Assembly (NCBI GenBank): GCA_000499405.2
Contig: HG738138.1
Span: forward strand, 14,385,208-14,449,207
Direction of reading: 5' to 3'
DNA length: 64,000 nt
Source: Onchocerca volvulus
Taxonomy: Eukaryota; Nematoda; Chromadorea; Rhabditida; Onchocercidae
The position numbers and the translations under genes were made by a program. This document shows positions 39,876 through 53,500 of the stretch, one piece after another; within the stretch, counting starts at the first letter, position 1, and every line of letters begins with the position of its first letter. Under the pieces are notes generated by a model. That model ran no database searches. It was given only the letters and a program-made list of their open reading frames with translations, and was not told the DNA's origin.

Positions 39876-42814
39876 ATGTATGGTCATCAATCAATTCCAC
39901 GATCAGTAAGTGCTGGACAATTGAATGCGATGATGTCACATCCTGGAATGGTCATTACTTCGCAACAGATGATAAATACGGTTTGCTTTATTTACTAATT
40001 TTCATTTGCTTATTATATTTCATTGATCGATGGACGATTGATCGACAAATGGACATTATCTCTTTCCGTCTATTACTCTCTAGATTTTTTTTTTTTTTTA
40101 TTTTCATATATACAAATAAAATAGAATGATTCCATATTTCGAAATTAAAATTGATTTTTGATCATTGAAACCTGAAGAAAATTTTTTTAATAAAAGGAAG
40201 TTTCTGAACTTCTTGCAAAGAAAGGAATCTTTTCCTTTTCTGATTTTTTCAAAGAAAGAAATTTTTTCTCAAATTGCTCATTTTAAGAGAATTTGTCTTC
40301 TTTTTTGTTTTATTTTTTGAAACATCAAAGAGATTTAGGGAAAAAAACAGAATGGAAGTCGGGAAAGAGGAACGAATAAGATTTTGCTACTGTATGATGC
40401 AAATAAAGAAATCGTTTTAGTATTATAGCAATTTTGGAAGTTTCCGGATAATGATATTCACTTATAGGTAATGTCAATAATTAGCGCTTAAGAAACTAAT
40501 TCTATATCGTTTTCACAAATGTATGTAATTAGTTACTTTTGATGATATATAATTAGCTGCTTTGAATCAAATTTACTCTCATTTCGTAGTTTCAATTTTA
40601 TTAAGAAAAAAATTTTTTTTTTCAAATTTTAGCCTCAAGGTGTAATGGTTTCACAGGCCGGTTATCCGCAAGGCATGATTAATACCGGTCAACCACCACC
40701 ACAGATGATGCCATCACAAACTCATATGGGCCAACAAATGATGAATACACATATGGGTGTCGTACAAAGCCTCAATCAACCAGGCCATATGAACGTGCAG
40801 CATCAACAAATGCAGCAAATGCAGCAGGTTCAAATGACACCACAACAAGCGTATATTCAGGTGGAATTCATATTTAATTAAAACTTTTTTTAAATGAATA
40901 TTTAGTTAAAGCAAGAATTTATGCTTGGAATTTAAAATAAAGATGACCAGATTAATATCAATGAATAGTTTTTTAATTCCAAATAGATTCTTATAGAATA
41001 AGTAACAATTTCGTATACGTCGATCGGTTTTTATTCGAATTCTCCTCGCTGAGTTGTTGATGAGATAGTATTATCGATCCAGTTTTTTTTTTTGTTATAA
41101 TCCAATTTTTTCTTCTTTTTTTTTTTTTTTTTGTTACACGGAAATCTTACTTACTTTATCATAGATTTAACGTGATCATAAGACTGTAGTAATCCTCAAA
41201 AACAGTTTTTTTTTTTTTTTCGATCTTTTTCAGTCCATTGAATTTTTTATAATCTTGTTTACAAAAATTCTTTCAAAGATTTTCAGCAGCAGGGAATGTC
41301 ACATCCAAATTTTGTGAATGGACAAGCACGAAGTCCAGCTGTTGGACCCGGCCCACAAGGAATTTCTGCAAGTTTTTTTGGAATTATTTTTCATTTTTTT
41401 GAAATTGTTCGAAAAAGATTGCGCAAAAAATATTTTTTGAAAAATTTCATACTTTTGATGTTGGTATCGATAGTTCTCGTTTTTACAGCAACAAGGAACA
41501 CCAGGTAGACCATCTTCAACCAGCGGACCGCCGTCAAATAACCCTCAAACACCGTTGAATGCAATCTCAACTTTAAATCCATCATCTCAACAACTTTCTA
41601 CACCTGCTACTCCGCAGCAAGCGCCATCATCCGTACAGTCCACTACGACTCAAGATAATATATCTACACCTACTATAGTACCACCAGATCCGGTATCGTT
41701 AGCCAGAAATCTCTTATTGCGGGATCTCCGGTATTCACTGCAAGTAAGGCAATAGTATTACAGTTTAATTATGGGAAATAATTTTTTGATTTGTTATCTT
41801 TGAGACCGTTCCAAAATATTCTTGCCAAGTTTTGGCTTAGTAATTTCTCTCTAACTCTTTTCTGACTGATTAGTGCGAGCATTTCTGTTAATTTGCTCTT
41901 TTACTTCATGATTTTTTTCCGATAAACAGCGTTTTTCTTCTCATTGATTTTTTGAATTTAATTTTAAATTTTTAAAAGGACTGGAGTAAAACAGCTGCTG
42001 AAGTGATACGGCCTTCGACTTTACGGCAACAACAGGATGGATCCAGTGCTGCGTTGCATAATCCAATGTCTGTTAATCCGCAGTCTGTCAATCCGCAGTC
42101 AGTGAATCCACAATCTGTGAATCCACTCTCAGCGAATCCAAGTTCAGTGAAATCATTAGATGAACCGAAATCGGTAGAAAATTTGGAAAAAAAAATCTTA
42201 AGTCCGAGCGAAGCATACATCAATTCATTTGATTATTTTCTTGGAACCTGCGATCAAATTGAAAATGATATTGTAAGTTTTATTAACAATTTATTTATTA
42301 TTTATTAACTGACATTGATTATTGACGATAGGTGAGCAAGTGATTGAAATTTTACGAATTAGAGAAAAAAAAAAGTAATAGATAGAGAATTTAAAATAAA
42401 GAGAAAAGAATGGGAAAAACTGATCATATATTTTAGAAACCATGCAACTTTGTTACATTATCCTCTATCCTAAGTAAGATGCTAATGCTCGATCGACATT
42501 TCGAAATTGCAACTATGTTAAAATTAATTTATTCTGAATAATCTTCACAGATGGTTGTACAAGAAGCCCAAAAGCAGAGCGTCAAATTTGATAAAATGTT
42601 TGCTGGTGAACTGAAAATAGTTGGTGAAATGGCGAATGTGAATTATTCACAATATGCTCAAGGTTACGTTGAATCAACAGCAAGAGTTCGGAATGCAATT
42701 ACTCGTACTTTAAAGAATCTTAATGCTGCAATGGAACGAATGAATGCTGCGAAAATCGTTAGTTTTAGGAAATTTATTTATGATTTGGAGAATTTTTTCC
42801 CGTATCATTCATGA
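39876..42814 (+). CDS. mdt-29: Mediator complex subunit 29
   Basis: Exons: 39876-39980, 40633-40860, 41287-41367, 41489-41743, 41979-42272 and 42551-42814. The product is 408 residues. The first half is rich in glutamine, methionine and proline (e.g. HQQMQQMQQVQMTPQQ), as in nematode Mediator proteins. The conserved MED29 core begins near residue 203 with DPVSLARNLLLRDLRYSLQ. It continues through YFLGTCDQIENDI and VNYSQYAQGYVESTARVRN, which parallel the DPVQRYK, ALCDQLEL and YPQYLAVIKAQIS blocks of vertebrate MED29. MED29 sits in the Mediator tail and couples activators to RNA polymerase II. Oddities: intron 3 appears to use a GC donor (TCT|GCAAGT), and residues about 253-277 are a pentapeptide repeat SVNPQ. 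The last exon reads through a gttagt at 42758 to a stop at 42812-42814; a further small exon cannot be excluded. Confidence 0.85.
42069..42143. repeat. in-frame 15-nt tandem repeat in mdt-29
   Basis: Five 15-nt units following TCTGTTAATCCGCAG encode SVNPQ, SVNPQ, SVNPQ, SVNPL and SANPS. Synonymous and conservative differences between units show that it is old and maintained in frame. Confidence 0.85.
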
Positions 42815-43531
42815 TCAAATTGTGAAGGTGAAAGATAGATCGATGTTTTAGATGAAACACTAGTAGAAGTTTATCTTCATTATTTCTCAGTTTTCGGGTT
42901 ACTTGGAGCTCTGATCGCTGACTTATGAAATAATGGCAATTGTGAAAGATTGAAGATTTGTTTTAACTTTCAACGTTTGAAAATATAAAAAGCAGACCAA
43001 ACACTACTGAACTTATGATTTTTCCGTCTTTGGAACTCTAAAGATTTTTTAGGTTCAAAAAGATATTGAAGAGAAAATGGTGATGTAAATTTTCCGGCAT
43101 GAAGAAACTGTTATGTTGAAGAATTTCAGTCTCTTGTATTTTTTGTAAAACTACTCAACTTACAGTTGGATGATGATATTATTTAGAATTTGGATAAATT
43201 TGAATAATAATGGACATGAAATGTCCAGAACAGTGGTCTGCTGTGAAAAAGTATCAGTTCCTATTTACTAAGCTTTTCAGAATAGATAAGTTTTCTCGTT
43301 AACATTCTTAATATTTTCATAATGAAGCAGGCAAAAGTAATTCGTATTTGTTAGTAATAGTTGTTCTTCCTCAATCGCTTTTGATTTCTCGTAAAAAAAC
43401 TTCCAGTATTTTCACATTTACATCTGTGTTTTTAATGTTTTTATCAATTTATATTTATTTTAGACATAATTTAAGTATATAATATTGCATCGTTTTATTA
43501 GCAAAAAGAATGAGATTTTTAGCCAGTCTCA
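42815..43531. other. gap between mdt-29 and the secreted protein gene (convergent ends)
   Basis: Both neighbouring genes end here. No exon or repeat is recognised. The stretch should hold both 3' untranslated regions. Confidence 0.5.
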
Positions 43532-46032
43532 TCACTGTTGTGTCAAATAATCTACATTTTTGTTCATTTGTCGTAACGTTTTACACAACCACCATAATTG
43601 TCTCATTAGTTGCGTTGCATTTCGATTCTTTTTTGTGATAGTTTGCTTCGTTGATGTTGTTATTTCTTCTGCAACTACTTCTTGCTTGTATTCCGGATTG
43701 CTCTCGATACTTATCTCCTTGGAATTGTTTTCGCTAGTTATTTCCATATTTCCGGAGCTGAAAACCGAAAAAAAAAAGTATCTTGAAATCTTACAATATT
43801 AAAGGTAAAATGGTTAACATGTTGTTTATTTTAGCTCAGAAATTATAAAAACATTTTTATATTGTAAAAATCCAAGAATTTTCTCTTACTTTTCTAAACT
43901 CTCTTTACTTGAGACTTCAGCCAATCCACTATTTTCCGTTGTTTTCACGACCGGGAATAATTTGGCTGTTGTGATCATTTTATGTCGGAGTAGAAGTAGT
44001 TGCCATATTGGTATTGGCCTTGTTGGTTTTATCTCTGATTGTCGTTGTTGGGTAATTTGCAAAATTTCCTGGTTCTAAAATTTTCACCTTTTTTGAATTG
44101 TAATTCATTTTAATGAATTAGAATTAAATTGTATTAATTAATCCCATTTTTCCTTCCACTACTGGTGTCTCAAATTATTTTTCTTTCATTAATTATGCTA
44201 AAATGTAAAATGTTTAGCAAACCGAAATTTATTGCATTTAAATTGGCTTTTCTAAAATAATTAAAAATTGTTCGATAAACTTATCTGTGAGCTTTACATG
44301 CTTATAGCATTAATACTTGTAGAAACATAAAAGATTATGCATTAAAAAAAAAAAAAAGATCGAGTTTGCTACTTTATTTTCATCAAAATTATGAGACTTT
44401 TTTCTTTTAGAGGTTTGGCCGCCATATCTCAGAATTCATACAATATTATCCATAGTTAAACTTAAATTTTTTGCCAGGTTGTCACTTCTCCGATTTTCAT
44501 TACTTCCATCAATAATTGTTGTATTCAGAATTCCATATTGTGAATCACATATTGCTGTTGCATAGCATCTTGAAATCATCTATAAAAAAAAAAAAAAAAG
44601 AAAAAAAATTGATGCATTATAAACTTTTAAGAATTAAAAAATACATTCGCTCAAATTTCAAACATTCAAAGTAATTCAAAAATTAAACTGGTTTGTAATG
44701 TATCATTTCTTTGCTTAATTCATAGTTCTCAACGATATTAAGTATCATTTAAAAAAGAAATTGTAATGAAATTAATGAAATTTTGAATATTTACTTCATT
44801 GCAAAGTATCAAATCAATTAATAAATGATGTTAATAGAATGCATCTTGTTCATAAAAATTTACAAGTTCAAAGATTTCTTTTTTCTTTTTTATCTTTATT
44901 GTTGAAAATGATAAACCTGACGGATGTAGCTTTTAGCTTTGTAGGCATCATTTTGATACTTCATAAGGATTAAATCAAATGCTGAATTATTTTTACAGTA
45001 TGCTGGATCAGATATATCTTGACATTGGAATTCTAATGTTTCACCTGAGGAATCATAGTATTTAATGATAGAGACATATTCTTAAATTAATTTGTTTATT
45101 GCAGAATTTTTGATACTTGTTAGCATCAATAACAAGCAAAAATTGGTTTGTAAACGGAAATACATTTTCATCATTTAGTGTTTAATTTGAAATGCAATAA
45201 AATTTAATTCAGGATGGAGTAATCCAATTCAATTTTCAAAATAATTCACGTATGTCATACCAAATATATAAAAAATAAATCGGCCTTGAATTTTAAATAT
45301 TACGAAATTACCAATGGACGATATTAGTTCTTTCATGTATTGAATTTATTTAGTTTTTTTTTTTAGTCAGTTTATTTTATTTTATTAGTTTATTGATTTC
45401 ATCAAAATTGGGCAAAATATTTTGTAATTTAAATCATTGATCCAAAAAAAGAAATGTAAGAATTAATACCTTGTTCATAGCAATAATTAAAACACATTGT
45501 ACCAAAACCAATTTGTTGACAAATATCTTTATGATTTCGATAAATATTTTCACATGTTTGTTTATACTAAATTAAAATTAAGACAAGTTCTTCTTTTCTT
45601 TTTTTGATAACAAATTTTAAAAAAAGAACCAAAGATTTAATGTAATTTTGGAATTTTTCGTCATAAAAATTAACCTTAAAATTAGAGCCAACAGCTTCAT
45701 GAGTACCAGGATAAGGTAAAATCCATGTTTTATCGATAAACGAAATGAGCTTATTCAATTTCTCAACATCCAAAATTTTGACCTCTATTAAAGTTAAATT
45801 TGAATACGATTCGTTAACATTAATTACTCGTTCGAATGGTTCGTTATCTTGAATAAATTGACCTATAATTAATTCGTATTTTAATAGTTGCAAAAAATAA
45901 AATTTTGTTGAGATGGATTTCTTTTTTAGCTTGAATAATGTTAATATGATAACCTTCAGCTGATTGAAGTATCCAAAGCAATAAACAAAATAAGTTAATC
46001 AACAAGTTCATCGTTACCGGTAACTTCAACAT
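43532..46032 (-). CDS. secreted cysteine-containing protein, unknown family
   Basis: Seven exons in phase, in transcript order: 45954-46032, 45675-45862, 45470-45566, 44917-45044, 44442-44579, 43890-44074 and 43532-43757. They give about 346 residues. A second ATG at 46011 starts a cleaner signal peptide (MNLLINLFCLLLWILQSAEG), so either start is possible. After the signal comes a glycosylatable N-terminal part (NESYSNLT). A cysteine region follows, with TCENIYRNHKDICQQ, GTMCFNYCYEQ, FQCQDISDPAYC and SRCYATAICDSQYG. The C-terminal tail is basic, threonine- and glutamate-rich and lacks an obvious membrane anchor. About ten cysteines spaced this way suggest a disulphide-bonded extracellular domain, in the style of nematode secreted DUF families, but no named family is assigned. 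The fifth exon's donor (ATT|gtatga) is the least certain junction. Confidence 0.7.
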
Positions 46033-49000
46033 TATATCCTAAAATTCCATAGATTTTCAAAGAAAGTGTCATGTGAAATTTTATTGCCTTCTTTAAATAT
46101 ATAATTTAAATTCGATTTATCGATTATCTTTTTTTAAGCAAAGCATGAACATTAATTAATGATAGAGTCGAAACATCTATTTTTAGATTTAAAGTGTACA
46201 TGAAATACTTAAAAATATACTTGCCAAAATTATCAATACTAAAACTTTTACAGAAAAAAATCTTGTATTTCCTAGAGGATTGTTGTAATTTTGTGAAAAT
46301 TTGTAAAAATTTTATAATCAATTCGTATTCCATTTTTAATCATTTTGATTTATACTTTCATAGTAATCATACAATGCATTAATAGCTCATTATATAATAT
46401 TAAATTAATTTATTAGTAAGAAGATAAACTAAAAGGAAACTTTTAATTTACCGTTAAAAAAGGAAGAAATCATCAGATGAGCATTTTATTATCATCATAT
46501 GTTAAAGTTTAATTGATTAAAAATAAATGGCGGACTAAATTTGTGAAACAAAAGCAAAAGCAATTGTGCGCAGCTTAAAAAGTATCGGGCCAAAAAATTT
46601 ATCTTAATTAATTAAAAAAGAAAAAAAAACTCAAACACGAAATTACAAATTTTGTTAGATATATGATAGGATAAAACTGCGTTTAACAAGCGTGATTTCT
46701 GCTATTCGGGATGAATTAAATCAATCACATTAATAAAATAAAAATGGTTTTAATTTTAATCAAATTTAGTTAAGTATGTATTAATAAAATAAAAAAATAG
46801 CGGAACGTTTTAGCAAAAATTATCCTTACTAAGTGTTGATATTTTTTTATTATCAGTCATATAAAATAATTTTAATTTAAATAAAACTATAAAATTATAA
46901 TTAAACAAAAACGAAATCTTTTTTAATAAAAGGATCGAGACAAAATAAATTATATAATATGGAAATAATGCATTCTGCGGTTTCGTTCGTTTAATTTAAA
47001 TACTGTTTGAAGTAGCGGTCATTTAGACAATAGTCTATTCAAATGTTTAAATATCAGCGAAAGAAAAAACTGTCACGATTAGCAAACTTAAAGATGGATA
47101 AAACTTGTAGCGAAGTTGAGGAAAGTTTGAATTGACAATTATCCTATAAAACCGAACAGAGATGAATAATTTTAAAATTGTTGGAATTTTTTGACTCGTT
47201 ATTGATTACATAAAAACGGAAATCAACATTACAGCGAATATTTTTATAAGATAGCAACTTTTGCCGGATTAAAATAAGTTTATTAAACAAATTCAAATGG
47301 AGCTAACCGTTTCTTGAAGCTAATTTCAAGCCAATTTTATCTCATCCATATCATTACTTTTTATCATTATCTTAAATATTAGTCCATTTTTGGACGCAAA
47401 AATTGGTTAAAACTATGAAATTAAATTGAATGAGCTTTTTAATAAAATACACCAAGTATTTTCTTTATGCATTAACCTTTAATCGAATTGCATTGAATGA
47501 TTAAAAATTTATGGAAGTTAAAACTTAAATTTGAAATTTAAAATTAATTTATTAACAGACTAATTTTGTTATCAACCGATACATTTGTATAATAAAGATG
47601 ATATCTCGCACACTCGCAGGATATATACAAACTCAATGTACAAGTGCAGTTGAAATTTTTCTTCCAAGTTGGATTTCAAAATTAAATTTTAATTTTTAGG
47701 AACCGCATCTGATACTAATATGTAACAAACATATAAATGGTTTTCTGGAAAAAAGCTCATAAATTTGATATAATTTATCATAATTAATGGATGGAACTAT
47801 CATTGGATTCAAGTTATATAATCAAAATGACACCATATTTTATTTTCTGAATTATCACAAATTTATGCTAACATATAAACAATATTGTTAGATCGTTATC
47901 TTTTTTCTGGTAGAAAAAAAATCTTTCAAAATTTACATTTTAAATGATTAAAGTAATTTATATTTTAAGTGGTATGAATATTCATTACCATTAAATATTT
48001 CTTTAATAAATTTATAAACCTCCCACGAATTTTTAACTTTATTCTATTATCTTCTTTTTTCTTTTTTCGTTCATTTTTTGAAACAAAAATTTCCTTTTTT
48101 ATTGTTTTCATTTCACTAACTTTTCAAATATGTTAGCTTAAATTTTCAAGATTTTAAAAAATTTTTCAATTAAACTAACAACAGAAAAATTTTTTAAAAA
48201 TAGTCAAATATTCTAAAAGACAAATTTTGCTTTCCATTATTTTTTAATTATTATTGAAAAAATATAAAAATTGCATTTTGTTTCTTTTCTTCATCACAAT
48301 ATTAATATATTCTTTTATTTTTTCTTTTTTCACTAATCTTCCTTAATTATAATATCCTTAGTTTTAAAAAACATTCAGTTCAAATATTCATTTAAAAAAA
48401 AAATCCTCTTTCTCTCAATAATTGCTTGATAATTACCAATGAATAAATAAATGATCTAACAAATTATTTCGACTTAAATTAATATAATTAAACTTCATTT
48501 CAGTTTGACAATAAATCTTATTAAAAATTTCATTGCTTCCTCCTTGACATCTTCATTTTTAACTTTTTTTTTTTTTCTTCTCCAACAGTTGTAATGATTG
48601 CTGTTGATAAATATAATGATTCACTGCACAAACTTTCTGGCATTTGTTTACTTATTATTTAACAAATATGGAAAATTTCTTTTAAAAATGTTCAAAAATT
48701 TGACATGAATTTAGAAAAAAATTTAAAGCTTACTTTGTATTATTCATTATTTTTTAAAATTCGATGAAAAAACACATAATAACTGTAAAACTTATTTAGT
48801 ATTAATGAAAATGACTATGAATATAATTTTGGAATTTAACTACCAATTGATTTTGCTGCTTAACTTTTAAATGATAATTATTAATTTCTTTAATTATAAT
48901 TAATTTATTCAAACATTACATTATGCTACTGCTAACTTTAACACGTTATTACATACCCGACGAAAGATTTTTTCACAACAATTCTATTTATTTGAGAATT

Positions 49001-49530
49001 GATGAAATTTATAATAGCTTCAGTTATAATTATTTTTAATGAAGCATTCTTTAGGAAGTAATCATTTTTGATTAAATTTGAAATTAAATTCAAAATTTTG
49101 AAATTCGCAATACCATGGAAAAAAAAAGGACATAGCGGTGACATGTTCCTTTATATATATTGCATCTTGTTCACTGAAATTTGATAAAATTTGAATTAAA
49201 AATTATGAAATATCAGAATTGTGGTAGTATGACGGAAGGATTTGATTATCTTACCATTTTAATACACAAAGAATAATCAAAATTTCAAACAAAATTTCTA
49301 AATTTTAATTTGATTAAAAGAAAATGAACTTCTTTAACCATACCGAATATTGAATGATAAAAATAGAATGACATCAATTCTTTTCACATCAATTCCTTTA
49401 AATTCTCTATTTTTACGAAATCCATGCACCATACATCCATTGATGCGTATCAAATTGCGACAGTGCATCTGTGGATGTGTAGCACGTGAAACTCGTTATA
49501 ATAGAAAATGATGAGGAATTGATGTGATAA

Positions 49531-49577
<47 letters not shown>

Positions 49578-50548
49578 CGAGCATTTTCATTATATTACCT
49601 TTGAACTCTGACCTGAGAGGCTTTGCATTTAATGAAATTTGGCGTTGTTATCGGCTTTCTCACGGAGATATTCACGTATGCTGGTATTTTCTCTTACGTA
49701 CGTCTAAACTCTGGAGTCTCCACCATAACACACATCATCAACTCCAGCATCACATTTTTCATGTACTTAGACTGTGAGCTGCAAAATACTTCTTCAGTCT
49801 TGAAAGTGAAATCTATGTATGCATATGTGTATGAATATGCATGTATGTGTGTGTGTATGTGTATTTGCAGTTAGGAAATTAATTAATTAAGGTAGTGATA
49901 GTAAGGTCTTTGAGGATAGATGTTGTTTCCGGATGTTATGGATCTCATTTTCGATGTTATTTCCAGATTGAGTTGATATGGATGGAGTAATATCATATCG
50001 TCTTTAGCTTCGAAAAGAGATGAAGACATTTTTGATAAAAGAATTCAAGACATCTTGATGCAGAAATCGAAGACATTTTGATAGGTGATGAGAAGGAAAC
50101 ATTTAATTACAAGGGACCCGAGCTGTTCTTTTCCTTCAAAAATTTCATTTTTAACTATTTCATAGTTTAATCTCCTAATCAGTTTCCCTCATTTTTTCCA
50201 ACTCTTAGAGTGAAATTTATCAAGTTTGTCTTTCTCTTTTCGTTTTTTCGAATAAATGCAACGAATTGTAATTAATAATTACCCATAATCAGGATATAGT
50301 TTCCATTACTTATACGCTACAAATAATTCGTTAACAAAATTCGCGTTGTTTAAATTATCCTTCATAACATATTACTTATAATGAATGAGTGTGCCAAAAT
50401 AGGTAGATTTTTATGCAGCCAACATCTAATATTAATATTTGATAAAATTCCGAATTTATTATATTGTAGCAAAGTTTGCATAGCTTTGCTTAATTTTTGA
50501 GATGAGGGAAATATTTGCAGGGAGTTGTGTTTGTCACCAAAAGTATCC
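46033..50548. other. long AT-rich intergenic region
   Basis: No exon with consistent splice sites was found. It holds homopolymer runs and a long (AT)n at about 49533-49574. Short open frames (for example 49623-49874) end in (TG/TA)-rich repeat and are not supported. The last few hundred bases contain the upstream region of coq-6. Confidence 0.5.
49533..49574. repeat. (AT)n microsatellite
   Basis: An uninterrupted AT dinucleotide tract of about 40 nt. Confidence 0.85.
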
Positions 50549-53500
50549 ATGTTATCCAGAATTCATCCATTAACTCGATGTTCGTACAGTTCAGCAGTAA
50601 CAGCTACCAGTTCGTTTTACGATATTATTATAATTGGTGGTGGAATGGTCGGTAATGCGATGGCTTGCTCTCTTGGTTAGTTATTCAGTTTTTGTTTATT
50701 TTATTCGTATTCACTTGATTCTCCATGAATATAATCTGATTTAGTGATTTTTCAAAATTCAAAATAAAAAAAGAAGTTCAAGCATAAAGGATTATTAATG
50801 CTTTGCAAATATAATTATTAAAATATTTTTGGATATTTGGAAATGTAACGTCATTGTTGCTCAAATACCGTAAACCATGTTGTTTTAATTTAGGATTGAG
50901 CGAATATTTGAAATCGAAAAAGATACTTGTATTGGATTCAGCAGAAATCAAAGCACCAACAAAAAATTCACCCTATGGATATCGAGTTACTGCAGTAGCA
51001 CCTCATTCCGTATTACTTTTCCAAAGTATGATTAATTCATCAATTTTATTTGATTCGTTCCTTATATTCTTAAATTCATTTTCCTCTTCGTATTATGATA
51101 AACTTGCAGAATTAGGAATTTGGAATGATCTTGTTGATCTCAGAGTGAAACGAGTCGATAGACTTCAGGTTTGATAGTTTGAAAATTGCTTGAGATAACC
51201 AATAAAGTATAAATAAAGTAATTCATGATTGAACTGAAATACTAGTGTCTTTGTAAGGATTGATTGACTGATAAGCTTTATAAGTGGTCGTGTAATTAAT
51301 ATCTGGATACCACAATCATGAAATAAAATTTGAGAGGAATTCCATTTACTGAATGCTGCGTAATCATTCATGGAAACCCTACAATTTTTTTAAAACTTTC
51401 CACCTATAATGAAAAATATATTCCATTCAAAATTTATTTGTAGAGCAGAATTTTATTACTGACTATAGAATGATATATATATATATATAGGTTCTGGATA
51501 GCTGTTCGCATTCATCGATACGATTTGCTCAACCAGATCCGTGTAACGAAGTCGCCCATATGATTGAAAACAATGCAATCATCGGATTTCTTGCAAATCG
51601 TATCAAGACGAGCTGTCCGAATGTCACAATTAGGACGAAAGTAAAAGTAGTTGATTGTAGGTATGGCAGTAGAGGGAAAATTTTCTTCTTAAGATTACCA
51701 GTTTTTGAATATCGCTAAAAGTTCATCATACTAACACTACGAAATTTGTATGTTCATAGAGCTGTTTTCAGAACTCCATCTGGTTTGGATGAATTTGCTA
51801 CAGTTGCATTAGATAATGGAACGAAATTGCAAACATCTCTAATTGTTAGTATTTGCTAACTTCTGTGAAATTTTGAAACAGATTCATGTTTAATTATTAG
51901 TGTAGAGGAAAAGACGAGGATGCATGAATTTAATTATTACTTTTTTTTAATCAAAAAATTGGGTAATCATGGAATTCAAGCCGTCAAATTAAAAAAATAG
52001 TTTTATTTTTTTATTAGTATAATATAAAAATCAAGAAACTTTGTAGATTGGTGCTGATGGTGCTAGAAGTATGGTGAGGGATATGCTCGATTTCAAATAT
52101 ACCTCATGGGGCTATGGGCAGTCAGCAGTAGTTGCAAATCTTCGGGTGCAAGCTGTAAGTTTGTCTATTTTCTGATTGTATAAAGAAATTCCAAATCACT
52201 ATGTTCTTTTTTTTTTCAAAAATAAAGTTTGTTTTTACCCTAGGATCTTGATCTTTTGTTTCTTCATCCACATTGCTCCAATATCTTTAAATTTAAACAT
52301 GGGATTAACTCCTCATGTGTGAGTATAATTTTTTGCCGTTAATCACTTATCAACATTTAACTTTATTCTTATATATTTGTCTTATTCGTTAAGCTGTTAT
52401 ACATTTACTATATGTAAAATCAGCAATTTTCGATGATTTATCTAACAAATTAGAATAGATGTTATAAGTATATTTTCTAGTTGTATTCTTTTGAAATTTT
52501 CATATTATTTTTCATTCTTTCTGGATTGAATTACAAAAGCATATAATAAAATTTCTTATTTTATTTATGTTTCCATTTAATAGTCAGATTTCGTCTCAAA
52601 AAATCGATGTTGAATTTTACCGTAAATTGTGGTCTGTATTAATAATCTAATTAAAATTTTGTTGCAAAAGTTATCTACAAAGTAACAATCATTTAAGATG
52701 GAAAATAACTGCGTTGCATGGGAAAGATTTACGCCAAGTGGCCCTGTAGCTCTTCTACCACTTACTGAGAATATGAGTTCAGTAACATGGACGACAAGTG
52801 CTGAACATGCGGAAAAATTGCTTTCATTACCACCAGAAGAATTTGTTAATGAGCTCAATGATTTTTTGGTAAGTTTTTCTCCTCAAATGCTTAAACTTTC
52901 GATTTTGATATTTTTTCTTCGATTCTGCACTTTAAATATTACTTTGAATAATCTTTTACTTGTTATAATATCATTAGCTGAAATGGAAAAGGAGCATAAT
53001 TTATTAATGATGTTTTAAGCGTTTCTAGTAAGTGATTTATGTGGTTTTGACAATTTTGGAAACTGATAGCACCTATGAAAATTGTATATCATTTATGAAC
53101 ATAATTTCTTTCGTGGGGAATTACTCGTCACATGAATTTATGAAATGTGTGCTATATACCTAAAATTACTAAGAACTAATGAATTTAACGACTAACATAA
53201 ATTTATTTTGAAAAATGCTTCAAAAAAAAAGGAAATTTCAGACAACTGACATTCATCAAAATTCCATAACAAATCAGTTTTTATCACTAACGGGACAAGT
53301 ACTAAAAGGTGTATTTCCCGTAAGTGAAAAGCCAAAACTTACGTTTCCGACAGTTATTTCCTTATATGAAGGTACTCGTGCCAGATTCCCGCTAGCTTTT
53401 GGACATACTTATAGTTATGTTGTGCCAAGAGCTGCGTTGATTGGGTTAGTTTGTGTGATTGTTCGTTAGGATATGATTAGTGTTTAAAACGATCAAATCC

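Noticed and set aside
49623..49874. 83-codon open frame after the (AT)n tract
   Set aside because: It runs into (TG/TA) simple repeat encoding CMCVCMCIC, with no splice context.
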